A DNA stretch of 64,000 nt from Pyropia yezoensis (Eukaryota; Rhodophyta; Bangiophyceae; Bangiales; Bangiaceae): contig CM020620.1 of the NCBI GenBank assembly GCA_009829735.1, positions 3,898,299-3,962,298 of the forward strand. The letters are read 5' to 3'. Shown piece after piece: positions 28,626-39,597 of the stretch (positions are counted from its first letter, which is position 1; each line of letters opens with the position of its first letter). The position numbers and the translations under genes are program-made. The notes beneath the pieces were generated by a model. It had not been told where the DNA came from and did no database searches. It saw only the letters and a program-made list of their open reading frames with translations.

Positions 28626-29579
28626 CTACCCCGCCCCGCCACCCTGCAGATAGCGGCCCGCCACTGTGTCGCCAGGCCACCCTGCACCGCTCCTCTCCAC
28701 GCCAACCCCCGCTCCCTCCCCGCCGGCACCCCCCCCAGCCCAACCTAGCCCGCCAGCCGAGCACCTCCCCCGCTGCTTCCCATCACGCAGCCCACCCCGC
28801 CCCCCCCCCCCCAACCACCTCACATACTGCGCAGACGTGACCCACACAGTCGTTCCAATAAGCACGCCGGTGGCAACGCCACGAAACTTCTCCGCCTCGA
28901 GCACCTCCCGCGACGGCCCCGTCGGCCGAGGAGACGTGTGGCGGGGGCGCTTGGCACCCCCGCCGTCGGCGGGTGTCGCCGCCGCCCCCGCCGCCCCCGC
29001 CGCCCCACCCCCAGCCGCTGCCGCCGCCCCACCCGCCCTACCCGCCGCCGCCGCCGCCGCGGCGGGACCGGTCATACCGCCGCCGCCCGCGGCCGTCGTA
29101 GTTGGGAGTCCCCCCGACCCAGAGGCGGGGAGTGGCGGCGGCGCCCCCCCCCCCTCCCACGTCCGCCCCCGCTTGACCAGCACGTTGCGGTCTGGCTCCG
29201 CTGCCGCCGCCGCCGCTGCAGCGGTGGCAGCAACGTCGGCGGCGGTGACAGCAGCGTCGGCGGTGGCAGTCGCAGCAGCGGCCGCGTCGGCGGCAGCAGC
29301 GGCAGCAGCGGCGGCAGCAGCGTCATCGGGCACAGGGACGTCGGCGACGCCTGCGGGCGTTGGCGGCGCCAGCAGCGGCGGCGGGGGGGAGGTGAGGAGC
29401 GGCGCCACCAGCACCGGCCGCGGGACCGCCGCGGGGGCCGACGCCGGCAGCCCCGCCGCCGCCGCGCCGTCGGCGGCGGCCAGGCGTGCCACGAGCACCG
29501 CCTTGACGCCCCGCGCGTCGATGCCGCGGCGGGTCAGCTCGGCGCGGAGCTGGCCGACGGTCAGCGCGTGGGGATCCAT
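28626..29579 (-). CDS. SAP-domain protein with a C-terminal hydrophobic segment
   Basis: Starts at ATG 29579 with a SAP domain at residues 5-35 (LTVGQLRAELTRRGIDARG), a helix-turn-helix fold that binds AT-rich DNA or RNA. A long Ala-rich region follows, then a Gly/Ala region and a basic KRPRH patch. Near residue 240 the helix EVLEAEKFRG leads into GVATGVLIGTTVWVTSA, possibly a membrane anchor. The simple ORF continues to 28626 in Gly-rich sequence. More likely the coding part ends at an intron: a donor GTATGTGAG at 28827 and an acceptor CTGCAG at 28644 would give a short last exon ending in TGA at 28624-28622 and a protein of 257 residues. Function unknown. Confidence 0.55.
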   Translation of the reverse strand: MDPHALTVGQLRAELTRRGIDARGVKAVLVARLAAADGAAAAGLPASAPAAVPRPVLVAPLLTSPPPPLLAPPTPAGVADVPVPDDAAAAAAAAAAADAAAAATATADAAVTAADVAATAAAAAAAAEPDRNVLVKRGRTWEGGGAPPPLPASGSGGLPTTTAAGGGGMTGPAAAAAAAGRAGGAAAAAGGGAAGAAGAAATPADGGGAKRPRHTSPRPTGPSREVLEAEKFRGVATGVLIGTTVWVTSAQYVRWLGGGGRGGLRDGKQRGRCSAGGLGWAGGGAGGEGAGVGVERSGAGWPGDTVAGRYLQGGGAG

Positions 29580-30073
29580 GGCCAGGGAGGGAGGGAGAGA
29601 GGGGGTCCGTGGGCAGGGAGAAGGGGGGCAGAGGTAGCCGGCTGAAGCAGTGAAAAGCCCAGAAGCGCGACACACCGGCGACGGCGCCCCGGCCTCGTTT
29701 GCGTCGGCGACGCGAAGGTGACGTCTCGGTGGGCCACTTGAAAACCTGAAGGTGAATGATGTACTGTAGATCGGGTCGGCCCTGGCGGGACTACTTTTGT
29801 TGATCCGTGCCCGCCCGCCCGCCTCGATATCTCCGCGCCGCTCGAGAGCACAGCCCGCGCCCGCCGAGGCGCGTGCTGCAGCAGCAGCTGGGACACCGAC
29901 ACCAGCATTGTGGGGATGGTGGAGAGGTTCGCTGCTTCTTTGCCGTGGAGCTGCACTCGGCCTTACTTTTCCCACGACCGTGCCTCTGCCCCCCCGCCCG
30001 CCTGGCGCTCCCGGTTGTCCACTCCTGCTGCTGCCTCTTATCCCTGCCACTCACTCTGCCCTCTGCCGTGGTC
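29580..30073. promoter_or_regulatory. Divergent intergenic region (SAP gene / bilin reductase)
   Basis: About 0.5 kb between two divergent start codons. Both edges are C/T-rich on the coding strand. The middle (29740-29790) is more AT-rich, with CCTGAAGGTGAATGATGTACTGTAGATC-like sequence, but I cannot identify a core promoter motif. The bilin-reductase leader could hide part of the transit peptide if translation starts further upstream. Confidence 0.3.
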
Positions 30074-31099
30074 ATGGGCGCCGTTCCGATGGCGGCCCCC
30101 GCGTTTATGCCCACGGCCTCCTCCGCGTTAGGCCGACCCGCCGTCTCCGGCGGCGGTCGCGGCCGCGTCGCCGTGGCCCGCGGCCGCCGCGTCGAGGGTG
30201 CGGTGCCACGAGCGGCCGCGTCGCAGCGGGCGGTGGTCATGGCCGCCGACGCGCCAGCCGACGGGGCGGCGACGGCGGCGTCCACCCCTGCGTCCTCTGC
30301 CGCCCCGCGTGCGCCGCCTGCGGCGGTGACGGACCTGTACACCCCGTTTTGGGAGTACGCCGTCAAGGTGATGAAGGAGCGGCTGCCCGACCTCGGCCCC
30401 TACCCTATCCCCGAGGGGTACGTGCACAAGGAGGCGATGACGGGCAAGGGCAAGCGCGCCGCCCTCGTCACCACCGATGCGTATGCGTACCAGACGCCCA
30501 AGCTCCGCCAAATCCGTGCGGCGCACGTGCAGGGCGGCGCGGCGCTACAGGTGCTCAACTATGTCATCTTCCCCCACATGAACTACCGGATCCCCTTTTT
30601 CGGGGCTGACCTGGTGACCCTACCGGGTGGTCACCTGATTGCCATTGACATGCAACCGCTCTTTCACACCGACGAGTACAAGGCGGAGTTTTACGATGCC
30701 TTCAAGGCGGTCCACGCCAAGCACCAGGCGGTGCTCCCCTGGGGTGGTGACTTTCCCGCCGAGGCCGCTCAGTTTTTCTCCCCCTGCTTCCTGTGGACCC
30801 GCACGTCGGGGGACGAGGCCATCCAGGGCCCTGTCTTTGACGCGTTCAAGGACTACCTCCACACATACCTCGACTTTGTCGACGCCGCCAAGCCGGTCTC
30901 CGACCCAGCCGAGATCGAGGCCATCAAGGCGAGCCACAAGGCATACCTGACGTACCGCGCGGAAAAGGATCCGGCGCGGGGCATGTTCCTCCGCTTTTAC
31001 GGCGAGGAGTGGACCGAAGAGTTTATTCATGGCTTCCTGTTTGACGGTCTGGTCGCATTGGAGCAGGGCTACACGCCGCCGGTGGCTGCATCGGCGTGA
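30074..31099 (+). CDS. pebB: Phycoerythrobilin:ferredoxin oxidoreductase-like bilin reductase
   Basis: A 341-residue, single-exon HY2-family enzyme. Residues 1 to about 75 are Ala/Arg/Ser-rich without acidic residues until the end, consistent with a plastid transit peptide. The mature domain shows [72 protein letters not shown] and FLFDG. These enzymes reduce linear tetrapyrroles with ferredoxin in the plastid. PebB converts 15,16-dihydrobiliverdin to phycoerythrobilin, the chromophore of phycoerythrin. The motif set resembles PebB most, but PebA (biliverdin to dihydrobiliverdin) is the alternative. Two candidate Asp residues (FGAD and DPARGM) are present. A second in-frame ATG lies at 30089. 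This gene is the best evidence for a red-algal (or cryptophyte) host. Confidence 0.85.
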   Translation: MGAVPMAAPAFMPTASSALGRPAVSGGGRGRVAVARGRRVEGAVPRAAASQRAVVMAADAPADGAATAASTPASSAAPRAPPAAVTDLYTPFWEYAVKVMKERLPDLGPYPIPEGYVHKEAMTGKGKRAALVTTDAYAYQTPKLRQIRAAHVQGGAALQVLNYVIFPHMNYRIPFFGADLVTLPGGHLIAIDMQPLFHTDEYKAEFYDAFKAVHAKHQAVLPWGGDFPAEAAQFFSPCFLWTRTSGDEAIQGPVFDAFKDYLHTYLDFVDAAKPVSDPAEIEAIKASHKAYLTYRAEKDPARGMFLRFYGEEWTEEFIHGFLFDGLVALEQGYTPPVAASA

Positions 31100-32055
31100 G
31101 GGGTTTGGTAGGGGGGGGGGTGGGGGGTGGGGGGAATGAATGCAACCGAGTGGGGGAGCCGGCTCGGTTTCCGAGGCGGCTCGGTTTCAGATGCGGCTTT
31201 ACCTTTGTTATGTGCATACATAGTCCTGCGGAGTGCTGAGTCTCTTTTGCCTCTTTCACCTGCTGGCTTGTGATGAAGAAGCACCTCGGTGTCACAGCCC
31301 AGGTGGGGCAAGGCTCGCAGAACGCAACTCGGCTGCAACCTACAGCGGGAATCATCCTCTCCTCGAGTAGAGAGGGGCGGCCTACGCAATGGTGTGATAT
31401 TCATGCAATTTCTTCTTTAACTCCCTGGTCCGTCGCGTCCTTCCCGCGAGACCACCGCTGGTGGCGCCAAACGTCCAGAAGGTGTGCCCCTCTTTGATCT
31501 TCATCGGATACACAAACGCATGCCAACGACCAGCGCAACACGTGATCGGGCCACCAGCATGGTTTCAAAAAATAAAAATGAATCCCAGCTGACCCCGGCA
31601 TGGGGAGGAAACGGCGGGACTCTTTTTGGCGGGAATGGAGACTACCCCCCCAGTGGCTTGCCCAGTGGGGCACGCTCGACGCCGACGTCGCCCTACCTCC
31701 AGTAGTGGTGACGGCCGCCCCCCACCGAGCGCGTGCCTTTCGCACTGTCCACCGCCCGCAAGCCTCTTCGGCCTTGTCCACCGCCCTCAAGCCCGCGGCC
31801 CTGTCCACCGACCGCGTGCCTGCGTCGTTGGTGGCCTCTCTCGTGCCCGTCGCTCTCCACCACCATCGCAGCTCACCCTCTCTCGGCTGCTACCGCCGAC
31901 CGTACCGCCAGTATCGGGCACCTTCGCGGTCGGCTGGGCTTTTAGTGCACTTGCTGCTGCTCTCTCTGTGCGTCCCTCTCTCTTGTTCCCCCCCGCCCCC
32001 CCCACCCTTCCCTCCCAACCTTCCCCCCCACCTTCTTGGTCCATTTTGCTCTGCG
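31100..32055. other. Intergenic, no gene recognised
   Basis: Balanced composition from 31130 to 31700, then a C-rich leader up to the MCM2 start. No conserved coding sequence, tRNA or repeat is seen. Confidence 0.5.
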
Positions 32056-35000
32056 ATGGCCCCCCCGTCACGCAAACGCGGGCGCGAGGACGACGCCGCC
32101 CCGCCCGCCCGCGGCGGCCCCTCCCGCCGCGCGGCTGCCGCGGTGGCGGCCGCCGCCGCGGCCGCCGCGGCGGGAGGCCCCCCCACCCCCGCCTCCCCCG
32201 CTGACTATGCCACCCCCCGCACGCCGTTTACGCCCGCGCCTGGCACCCCCCCCCCCCCTCGGACGATGAGGAGGACGAAGAGGGTGGCGGCGGCGACGAC
32301 GACGGTCTCGGCGGTGGAGGTGGGGACGCCGGCTCTCTCCTTGACGATGCCGACGAGGTAGGCATCCGCGACACCACCCCCGTGGCGTCAGAGCCCGAGG
32401 ACGGGGAGGACCTCCTCGGCGATGACATGTGGGCCGACTACGCCCCCGACGCCCGCCTGGACGCGTACGAGGTGGACGCGGCGGCGGAAGCCGATGCGGC
32501 CGCCGCGGGGCCTGGGGGGGGGGTCGACGCCCGCGGGCGCCGGGCGGTGGAGGCGGCACTCGCCGCACGGGACGCGGCGGAGCGCCGCGCGCGGGGGCTC
32601 CCGCCGCTGCCGGGCGCCGCGTCTATGCCGTCGACGACGGGCGGTTCGGCCGCCGACGCGCCGCCGGTGCGGGACGACCTGCCGGCGGCCTTCCGCGTCG
32701 ACAGCGAGTCCGAGGGCCCGTCGGCCGCCGGCCGGCCGCCGGCGGGGCGGCGGGGCCGGCGGCCACCCCCCGGGGGGGCGCTATCGGCGAGCGCCGCCGA
32801 GCGCAGCAGCGGCGGTGGGGCGGGCGGCAGCGGCTCGGCCGGCGGCTCCCGCCCCCCCCCGCGGTGGCGCCACGCGGGCGCCGGTGGCGCCGGCAGCCGC
32901 TCCACGTCGGCCGCCGCCACCGCCGACCGGGACGATGGCTTTGTGCTCGAGCGGTTTGACGGGCCCCTCCGGGAGTGGCTGTCGCAGGAGCGCCCCCGCC
33001 GGGAGGTCCGCCGCCGCTTTGGCACCGTCCTCCGTGAGGCCGCCGACGGGGCCGGCGGCAGCGTCTACCGGTCGCGCATCCGCGCGATGGCGGCGGCCAA
33101 CGGGCAGTCGCTGGTGGTGGCGTACCCCCATCTGGCCGCCGCGGACGCGCTTCTGGCGGTGTGGGTTGCCGACGCGCCTGCCGAGATGCTGGACGTGTTT
33201 AACGAGGTCGCCACCGAGATGGTGCTGCAGCAGTTCCCCAAGTACGAGGCCATCCACCGGGAGGTGTACGTGCGCATCGCGGACCTGCCGGTGGTCGACG
33301 CGCTGCGCGACGTGCGGCACATCCACCTCAACTGCTTTATCAAGGTCTCGGGGGTGGTGACGCGGCGGACGGGGGTGTTTCCCCACCTGCGGCTGGTCAA
33401 GCTTGACTGTGGCAAGTGCCGGGCGGTCATCCCCACCCCCGCCGTGTCCAATGGCGGCAGCGGGGTGGTGGGGGGGGCGGCCAACGCGGCCCCCGAGCGG
33501 GCGGTGCTGCTGTGCCCCAACTGCAATGCCAAGGGCCCGTTTACGGTCAACAGCGAGCAGACCGTCTTTGGCAACTACCAGCGGCTGACGCTGCAAGAGG
33601 CGCCGGGTAGCGTGCCTGCTGGTCGGCTGCCCCGCTCCAAGCAGGTCATCCTGCTGGGGGACCTCATTGACGTGGCCCGCCCGGGCGACGAGGTGACCGT
33701 CACGGGCATCTACCGGCACAATGTGGACGCGGCGGCGCACGCGCGGGCGGGCTTCCCCGTCTTTTCCACCGTCCTCGAGGCCAACTATGTGGAAAAGGTG
33801 GGCGCCGACGGTGGCGCCGCCGGGGGCACTGACGGTGGCCTCACCGACGAGGACGTGGCGGCGGTGCGGGCGCTCGCGCAGGACCCCCGCCTCGCCGAGC
33901 GCGTCTACGCGTCGGTGGCGCCGTCCATCCACGGACACCCAGAGATCAAGCGGGCGCTGGCGCTGGCGCTCTTTGGCGGCCAGGCCAAGGAGGTTGGGGA
34001 GAAGCACCGCATCCGTGGGGACATCAACGTGCTGCTGCTGGGGGACCCGGGCACGGCCAAGTCCCAGTTCCTCAAGTGGGTGGAAAAGACGGCCCGCCGC
34101 GCTGTCTACACGACGGGCAAGGGCGCCTCGGCGGTTGGGCTGACCGCCGCCGTCCGCAAGGACCCTGTCACCCGCGAGTGGGCGCTCGAAGGTGGCGCGC
34201 TTGTCCTGGCCGACCGTGGCGTGTGCCTCATTGACGAGTTTGACAAGATGAACGACGCGGACCGTACGTCCATCCACGAGGCGATGGAGCAGCAGTCGAT
34301 CAGTATCTCCAAGGCGGGGATTGTGACGAGCCTCCAGGCACGGTGCAGCGTCTTTGCGGCGGCCAACCCTGTCAAGGGCCGCTACGACGCGTCCGTGTCG
34401 TTCGCGGAAAACGTGGACCTCACCGAGCCCATCCTGTCCCGCTTTGACGTCCTCTGCGTCGTCCGCGACGTTGTCGACGCGGCCGCCGACGAGGCGCTCG
34501 CCACGTTTGTGGTTGACTCGCACGTCCGGGCACACCCGCTGGCGGCGGCCGACGCGGCGGCGGCGGCCGCCGCCGTCGCCGACGAGGACGAGGACGACGA
34601 TGACCTGGTGCCCGACGACGAGGCGGCCGCCGCGCGAGCGGCCGCCGCCGCTGCCGCGCGGGCGGCGGCGCCGTCGACGGGTGCGGTGGAGCCCATCCCG
34701 TCGGCGCTCTTCCGCAACTACCTCGCCTACGCGCGGGCGCGGGTGCGGCCGCGGCTGGGCAACCTGGACAAGGACAAGCTGGCGGGCCTCTACCTGGAGC
34801 TCCGCCGCGAGGCCGCCGCCACGGGCGGCCTGCCCATTGCGCTGCGGCACCTCGAGTCGGCGGTGCGCCTCGCCGAGGCGCACGCGCGGCTGCACCTGCG
34901 GGAGCACGTGCGGGAGGACGACGTGTCGGCGGCGGTGGCGGTGACGCTGGCGTCGTTTTTCGGCGCCCAAAAGTACTCGGTGGGGCGGGCGCTCCGCCGC

Positions 35001-35273
35001 ACCTTTGGCAAGTACCTCGCCGCCGAGCGGGATGACGGGGAGCTCCTGTCTCACGTGCTGGGCGGGCTGGTGCGGGACTACGCGGCGGCCGCGGGGGTGG
35101 GCCGCCACGGGGGGATGCCGGGGGTGGTAGAGGTGGAGGTGGACGACTTTGAGGCCCGCGCCCGGGAGCTGGGCGTCCACAGCTGCCACGCGTTTTACGC
35201 CAGCCGCGCATTTGGGGGGCGGGGATTCTCGCTTGCGCGGGGGCGGGGCAAGATTGTGTATACACCCGCGTGA
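32056..35273 (+). CDS. MCM2: DNA replication licensing factor MCM2
   Basis: A subunit of the MCM2-7 replicative helicase. The N-terminus is acidic and contains GEDLLGDDMWADYAPDARLDAY, the MCM2-specific signature. Next come the OB-fold region and a CxxC...CxxC zinc finger (CGKC and CPNC). The AAA+ core has Walker A GDPGTAKSQ, Walker B CLIDEFDKMN and the arginine-finger motif SRFD. The C-terminal helical domain is complete. The expected length is about 1072 residues. ATG 32056 and the rest of the gene are in different frames: the break falls in a C13 run at 32246-32258, and one extra C (or two fewer) restores a continuous protein. The frame is open from 32259 to the stop. Single exon; the C/T-rich leader ends just before ATG. 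Confidence 0.93.
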
Positions 35274-35564
35274 GGAGCCGTTGTGGGGATGGCGGGGGGG
35301 GGGGGGTTTGTCATGCCGTTGCGCTTTTGTCGCTGCTGGTGTGTGCGCCCTTACGTGCGTGTGCTTTCCATACTTTTCTTTCTTTCGTGGCCGGTCTGAC
35401 TCGCTGCGCCGACTGCTCGCCACCCCCTCTCGTCCGAGAGAGTGGTGAGCGGCCAGCGCCCCCTGTCGGCAGAGTGGGTACGAAACTCGGGCTACACTCC
35501 CCTGAAGGCCTCCCCTGCCGTTCCCCTTGCCACGTTCCAAACGCCGCTCGTCGCAGCCTACCGC

Positions 35565-37144
35565 TCACCGCCCCGCCGCACGTCGCCGCGACGGCTTCCA
35601 GCTCCCGTCGCTGCCCGCGCCACCCCCCCCAGCCCCCCCCCCCTCCCCTTCCGATGTCCCCCCCCCATCCGACGGGCCATTGTCCCCCCCATTTTTGTAC
35701 CACGCGCACTCGGCGGTGAGCGCACAGCCGTCGCAGCGGGGCGCCCGCGCGCCACACCGCCGCCGCCCGTGGGTGACGAGCAGCACGTGGAGGTCCGCGC
35801 GGAGGTGCGGCGGGAGCCCCGCGTTGAGCGACGCGTACGCCCCCTCCCGGTCGACGGCGGGCGCCCAGCCGAGGCGCGCCGCCAGCCGCGCCACGTGCGT
35901 GTCGACGGGGAACTCGGGGCGGCCGAGTGCAAAGAGCAGCACGCAAGAGGCGGTCTTGGGGCCCACCCCGGGGTAGGCAGTGAGCGCCGCCTTGACCGCC
36001 TCGCTGTCTGCGGTGCGTAGGTGCTCGAGCGACAGGGGCGGGGGCGCGGGCACCGCCGCCGCCCCTGCCGCCGCCGCTGCTGACCCCCCCCCGCGCTTCT
36101 TCCGCGGTCCCCCCCCCCCGCCGCCCCATCCGCGGTGGCGGCCAGGTCATCGAGGATGGCAATGATGCGGCCCGCCTTGATGTCGGCGAGCCCCCCCGGC
36201 CGGATGGCGTCGGCGAGCGCCGCCGCCCCCGCCGCCCGCACCGCCCGCCAGTCATCCCCCCAGCGGGCGGTGATGCCGGCAAAGGCGCGGCCGCTGTTGG
36301 CGGCCGTCGTGTTTTGGGACAGGATCGTCGACACGAGGGCGGCGAGGACGGAGCGGCGGCGCCCGCCCGCCGCCCCACCCCCGCCGCCGTCGGCGGCACC
36401 GTCGCCGGCGGGGGGCGGCGCGTCCACGTCACGCCGGGCGGGCGACGGCCGCCCGTACATGCGGATGAGGCCCGCCGTGACCCGCTCCGCCGCGGCGGGG
36501 GTGGGGAGGTAGGCGCCGCCCCACCGGTCCGCCGCGGCAATGGCGGGGTCAATGCCGGGGGGGGGGGCCAGCGCCTCAATGTCCGCCACGGGGTGGGGGC
36601 GGGGGGGGGGGGCGGCCGCAGCCGCTCGAGGACCAGCCAGCCGTTGGGGCTCGGCCTTGACGCGGGCACCCGCCACGGCACGTGGCGCCACCTGGGCGCG
36701 GGGCTCGGCCTTGGCGCGGGGCTCGGCCTTGGCGCGGGGCTCGGCCTTGGCGCGGGGCTCGACCTTGACGGTGGCACCCGCCTTGGAGGAGCGGGTGCCC
36801 GCCTTGGCACGGGGCGCCGCCTGCTTGGCACGCGGCGCGGCGTTGGCACGCGGCCCAGCGTTGGCACGGGGCGCCGCCATGCCGCGGGCCGCCGCCCCCG
36901 CCGCCCGCCGCCGCTTGGCCGCCTGCACTGGCGGCGGCGAGTCGCTGCCGCTGCCGCTGCTGCCGCCGCCGCTACCACCACCCCCACCACCCCCTGCGCC
37001 GTCGGCGGCCGCCGCCGCGGCGGCAGCCGCCGCCCGCCGCGGGGGACCCCGGCGGGGCGCCGCCGTCGCCGCCGCCGCCTCCACCGCCGCCGCTGCCGCC
37101 GCCCCCGCTGCCGTCGCCGCCGCCGCGGCCCGTGGGGGTGGCAT
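35565..37144 (-). CDS. HhH-GPD base-excision DNA glycosylase (EndoIII-like)
   Basis: The core shows ALVSTILSQNTTAANSGRAF, AIRPGGLADIKAGRI, the helix-hairpin-helix GVGPKTASCVL with its Lys, FPVDTHVARLAARLGW with the catalytic Asp, and a C-x6-C-x2-C-x5-C iron-sulfur cluster. It closely resembles the plant HhH-GPD family of At3g47830 type. It removes damaged or modified bases in the nucleus. The N-terminus is a long basic, Ala/Pro/Arg-rich region with PRAKAE repeats; the start at 37144 is my choice and an upstream Met at 37360 is possible. The frame breaks in a C-run at about 36109-36119 (plus strand); +1 nt restores about 526 residues. The 3' end converges with MCM2 at a 291-bp spacing. Confidence 0.82.
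36698..36769 (-). repeat. 18-bp coding tandem repeat
   Basis: Four consecutive 18-bp units (plus-strand GCGGGGCTCGGCCTTGGC, the last diverged) encode PRAKAE hexapeptides in the basic N-terminus of the DNA glycosylase. Looser copies flank the array. The basic repeat probably binds DNA non-specifically. Confidence 0.85.
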
Positions 37145-37986
37145 GGCCGCCGCCGCCGCGCCCGCCGCGCCGGTCGACCGTGGCACGGCCGGTCGGTCGG
37201 CCGGCCGCCGCCGCCCCAGCGGTCGCGCCGACAGCGGCGGTGGCGGCGGCGGCCGGCGGGCGAGCGCGGCAGCGGCGGTGGGGGTGGCGGCAAAGGCGGG
37301 GGCGCAGCGGCGGGGGGGCGGGGGGGGCGACCGCCGGCAGGAGCTCATGAGGGGGACCAAGCCGGTAGGGGGCGGGGCTGACGGGCTTCGACGTCGCGGA
37401 GTTCAAGAGGGGGCAAGAGCGGGGTGGGGGACGAAGCGCCTGGGCTGGAGGAGGGGTGGGGGGTAGGGGGGTAGATATGTAGGGGGGTGTGGGTGTGTGG
37501 CGCGGGCTGGGCGGGGGGCGTGGCGAGGAGCAGTTGGGGGCGGGGGTTGATGCGCCGGGTGCCGCGGTTTGCAGCCGCCCGCCCACAGGCGGCACCGTGG
37601 AGGCGGGTGGCCTGCCCCGACGGCGGCGTCGCCCCAGCCGCGGATCAGCGGGTGGGTGGCGGAGGGTGGAGCGCGCGTGACGTCCCGCGGCCAGGGGAAG
37701 CGGCGGTCCGTCCCTTCCCCCTGTGCCCCCCTTTGCCCCCCCCTTCCTGTCTCGCTCTGCCTCTTCCGGTCCTCCTCTGGCGCTCAACCTGCGGCGCCCC
37801 ACTGCTGCTCTGCGGCGGTCCACTTCCCCTTCCCCCCCCAACCCCCCGCATGTAGCCGTGCTCCTCTTCCCCTGCCTGCTCCCACCACGCCGCCTACTTT
37901 CTCCCCCCCGGCTCCCCCTCCCCCACACCCCCCTCCCCCCCCCCCCCCCCCCCGCTCCTCCACCCCCCCCCCCAACGCCAGCTGTC
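37145..37986. other. Divergent intergenic region, C-rich
   Basis: The space between the DNA glycosylase and NDUFA9-like genes. It is purine-rich on the plus strand at first and then C-rich, with a C19 run at about 37935-37953. No gene is seen beyond possible N-terminal extension of either neighbour. Confidence 0.4.
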
Positions 37987-38465
37987 ATGCCCCCCCCCCC
38001 CCCGTGCGGCGGGTGCTCGCCGTCTTTGGCGGCGGCGGCTTCCTCGGCCGCGCCCTCCTCCGCCGCCTCGCCGCCGACGGGGCGGCCGGCACCCTGCCCG
38101 CCCCGCTCACCGTTCGGGTGCTGTCCCGCGGCGGGGCGGGCGGCGGCGGCGGCGGTCGCCGCTCGCCGGGCCTGTCCGACCTGGTCGCCCCCGCCGGCGG
38201 GGCGGTGGTGGTGGACCCGGCGCCCCCCCGCGTGGACGTGACAGACGCGGCGGCGGTGGCGGCGGCGGTGGACGGGGTGGACGATGTGGTCAATCTGGTG
38301 GGCATCCTCCACGAGTCCCCCCGCGTGACCTTTGACGCCGTCCACCGGGGGGGGGGGGGGGCGGTGGCCAATGCGTTTTGGGACCCTGCCCGCCGGCGAG
38401 GGGCCGCCGCGGCCGCGGAAACGGCAGCCGCGGCGGCGGCCAGTGGTGGCGGCGGCGGCGGTGGG

Positions 38466-38496
<31 letters not shown>

Positions 38497-39170
38497 TTGT
38501 CCACCTATCGGCCATTGGCGCCGACCCGGCGAGCGCCGCGGCGTACGCGCGGTCCAAGGCGGCCGCCGAGGCGGCGGTGCGGGTGGCCCGGGAGGCGGCG
38601 CCCCCTTCCGCGGACCGCGCCTACATCCTCCGCCCGTCGATTGTGTTTGGCCCCGAGGACGCCTTTTTCAACCGCTTTGCCAGCCTCGCGCGGGTGCTCC
38701 CGTTTTTGCCCCTCGTGGGGGGGGGGGGGACCCGCTTCCAGCCCGTCCACGTCGATGACGTGGCCGCCGCGATCGTCTCGTGCCTGTATGGGGGGCGCGC
38801 CGCCGCCGGGGGGGTGGCGCTGACGCCTCTCCAGGCGGGGGGCGGCGGCGGCGGCGGCGGCAGCGGCGTGGAGGAGGGGGTGTGGGAGCTGGGCGGCGGC
38901 GCGACGCTCACCTTTCGGGAGCTGATGGAGCTGACGCTGGCCGTGACGGGTCGCCGCCGCGCCCTCCTCCCCCTCCCGTGGTCGGTGGCGGCGGCGCAGG
39001 GGGCGGCCGCCGAGGCCGCCCACGCCCTCCTCCCCGCCATCCCGCCAGTGATTACGCGGGACCAGGTGGCGCTGCTGCGGACCGACAATGTGGTGACGGG
39101 GCGGGCGTGGCCAGTGGCCCTCCGGCCGTGCAACGCGTCGTCCATTTCGTACATTGCCAAGGGAGGGTGA
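37987..39170 (+). CDS. NDUFA9-like NAD(P)-binding protein (complex I)
   Basis: An atypical short-chain dehydrogenase. It has a Rossmann motif VLAVFGGGGFLGRALLRRL at the N-terminus, then VDDVVNLVGIL, FVHLSAIGADPASAAAYARSKAAAE, ILRPSIVFGPEDAFFNRFA, TRFQPVHVDDVAAAI and ITRDQVALLRTDNVV. This series is diagnostic of the 39-kDa complex I subunit and its bacterial relatives, which bind NADPH and stabilise complex I. The ATG at 37987 is followed by a C14 run (37990-38003) and lies out of frame with the body; one more C gives 394 residues. Poly-Gly insertions (about residues 150-170 and 290-300) are unusual. No separate mitochondrial targeting peptide is visible between the ATG and the Rossmann fold. 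Confidence 0.82.
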
Positions 39171-39597
39171 GGGAGGTCAGAGGTGAGAGTGCAAGGGGGG
39201 CGTTGGGGGTCGGATGCACGCAGTGCGGCATCGGGAAGGAGGTTTGGAAAAGGGGGGGGGGGGGGGGGGGGGCTGGAAGGGTGCGGTTTTCCTCGCTTGC
39301 CAGGTCGCTCCGTGGCGTTACGACCACCAGACCCCGCATGGGGGCGGGGGGGGGGCTTAGGCCGCCGTGCCGGGCTGCCGGCAGTGACGCGCGGGCGGGA
39401 CGCCCGCTGGACTGACGGGCGCGCCGTGGAGGTTGGACGCGCATGGGTGGCGGTGTGCGCGCCCGCCGGTGCGGGTGGCGCACGGGTGGCGCGCGGGCGG
39501 CGCGCGAGTAGCACGCGGTGGAGGGGCACCTCGCTTCAGCGGACACGTTGGGAAAAAAAAGCAATCACAGCCCAACCCCATTCCCCGAGCGGCCCTC
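39171..39597. other. Convergent spacer with G21 tract
   Basis: A 427-bp space between the 3' ends of the NDUFA9-like and CAP-like genes. It contains a run of 21 G at 39252-39272. No gene seen. Confidence 0.5.

Noticed and set aside
32781..35540. 919-codon open frame antisense to MCM2
   Set aside because: A shadow frame caused by high third-position GC; the plus strand carries every MCM2 motif.
36972..38504. 510-codon minus-strand frame
   Set aside because: Antisense shadow over the glycosylase N-terminus, spacer and NDUFA9-like gene; Arg/Pro/Gly-rich with no domain.
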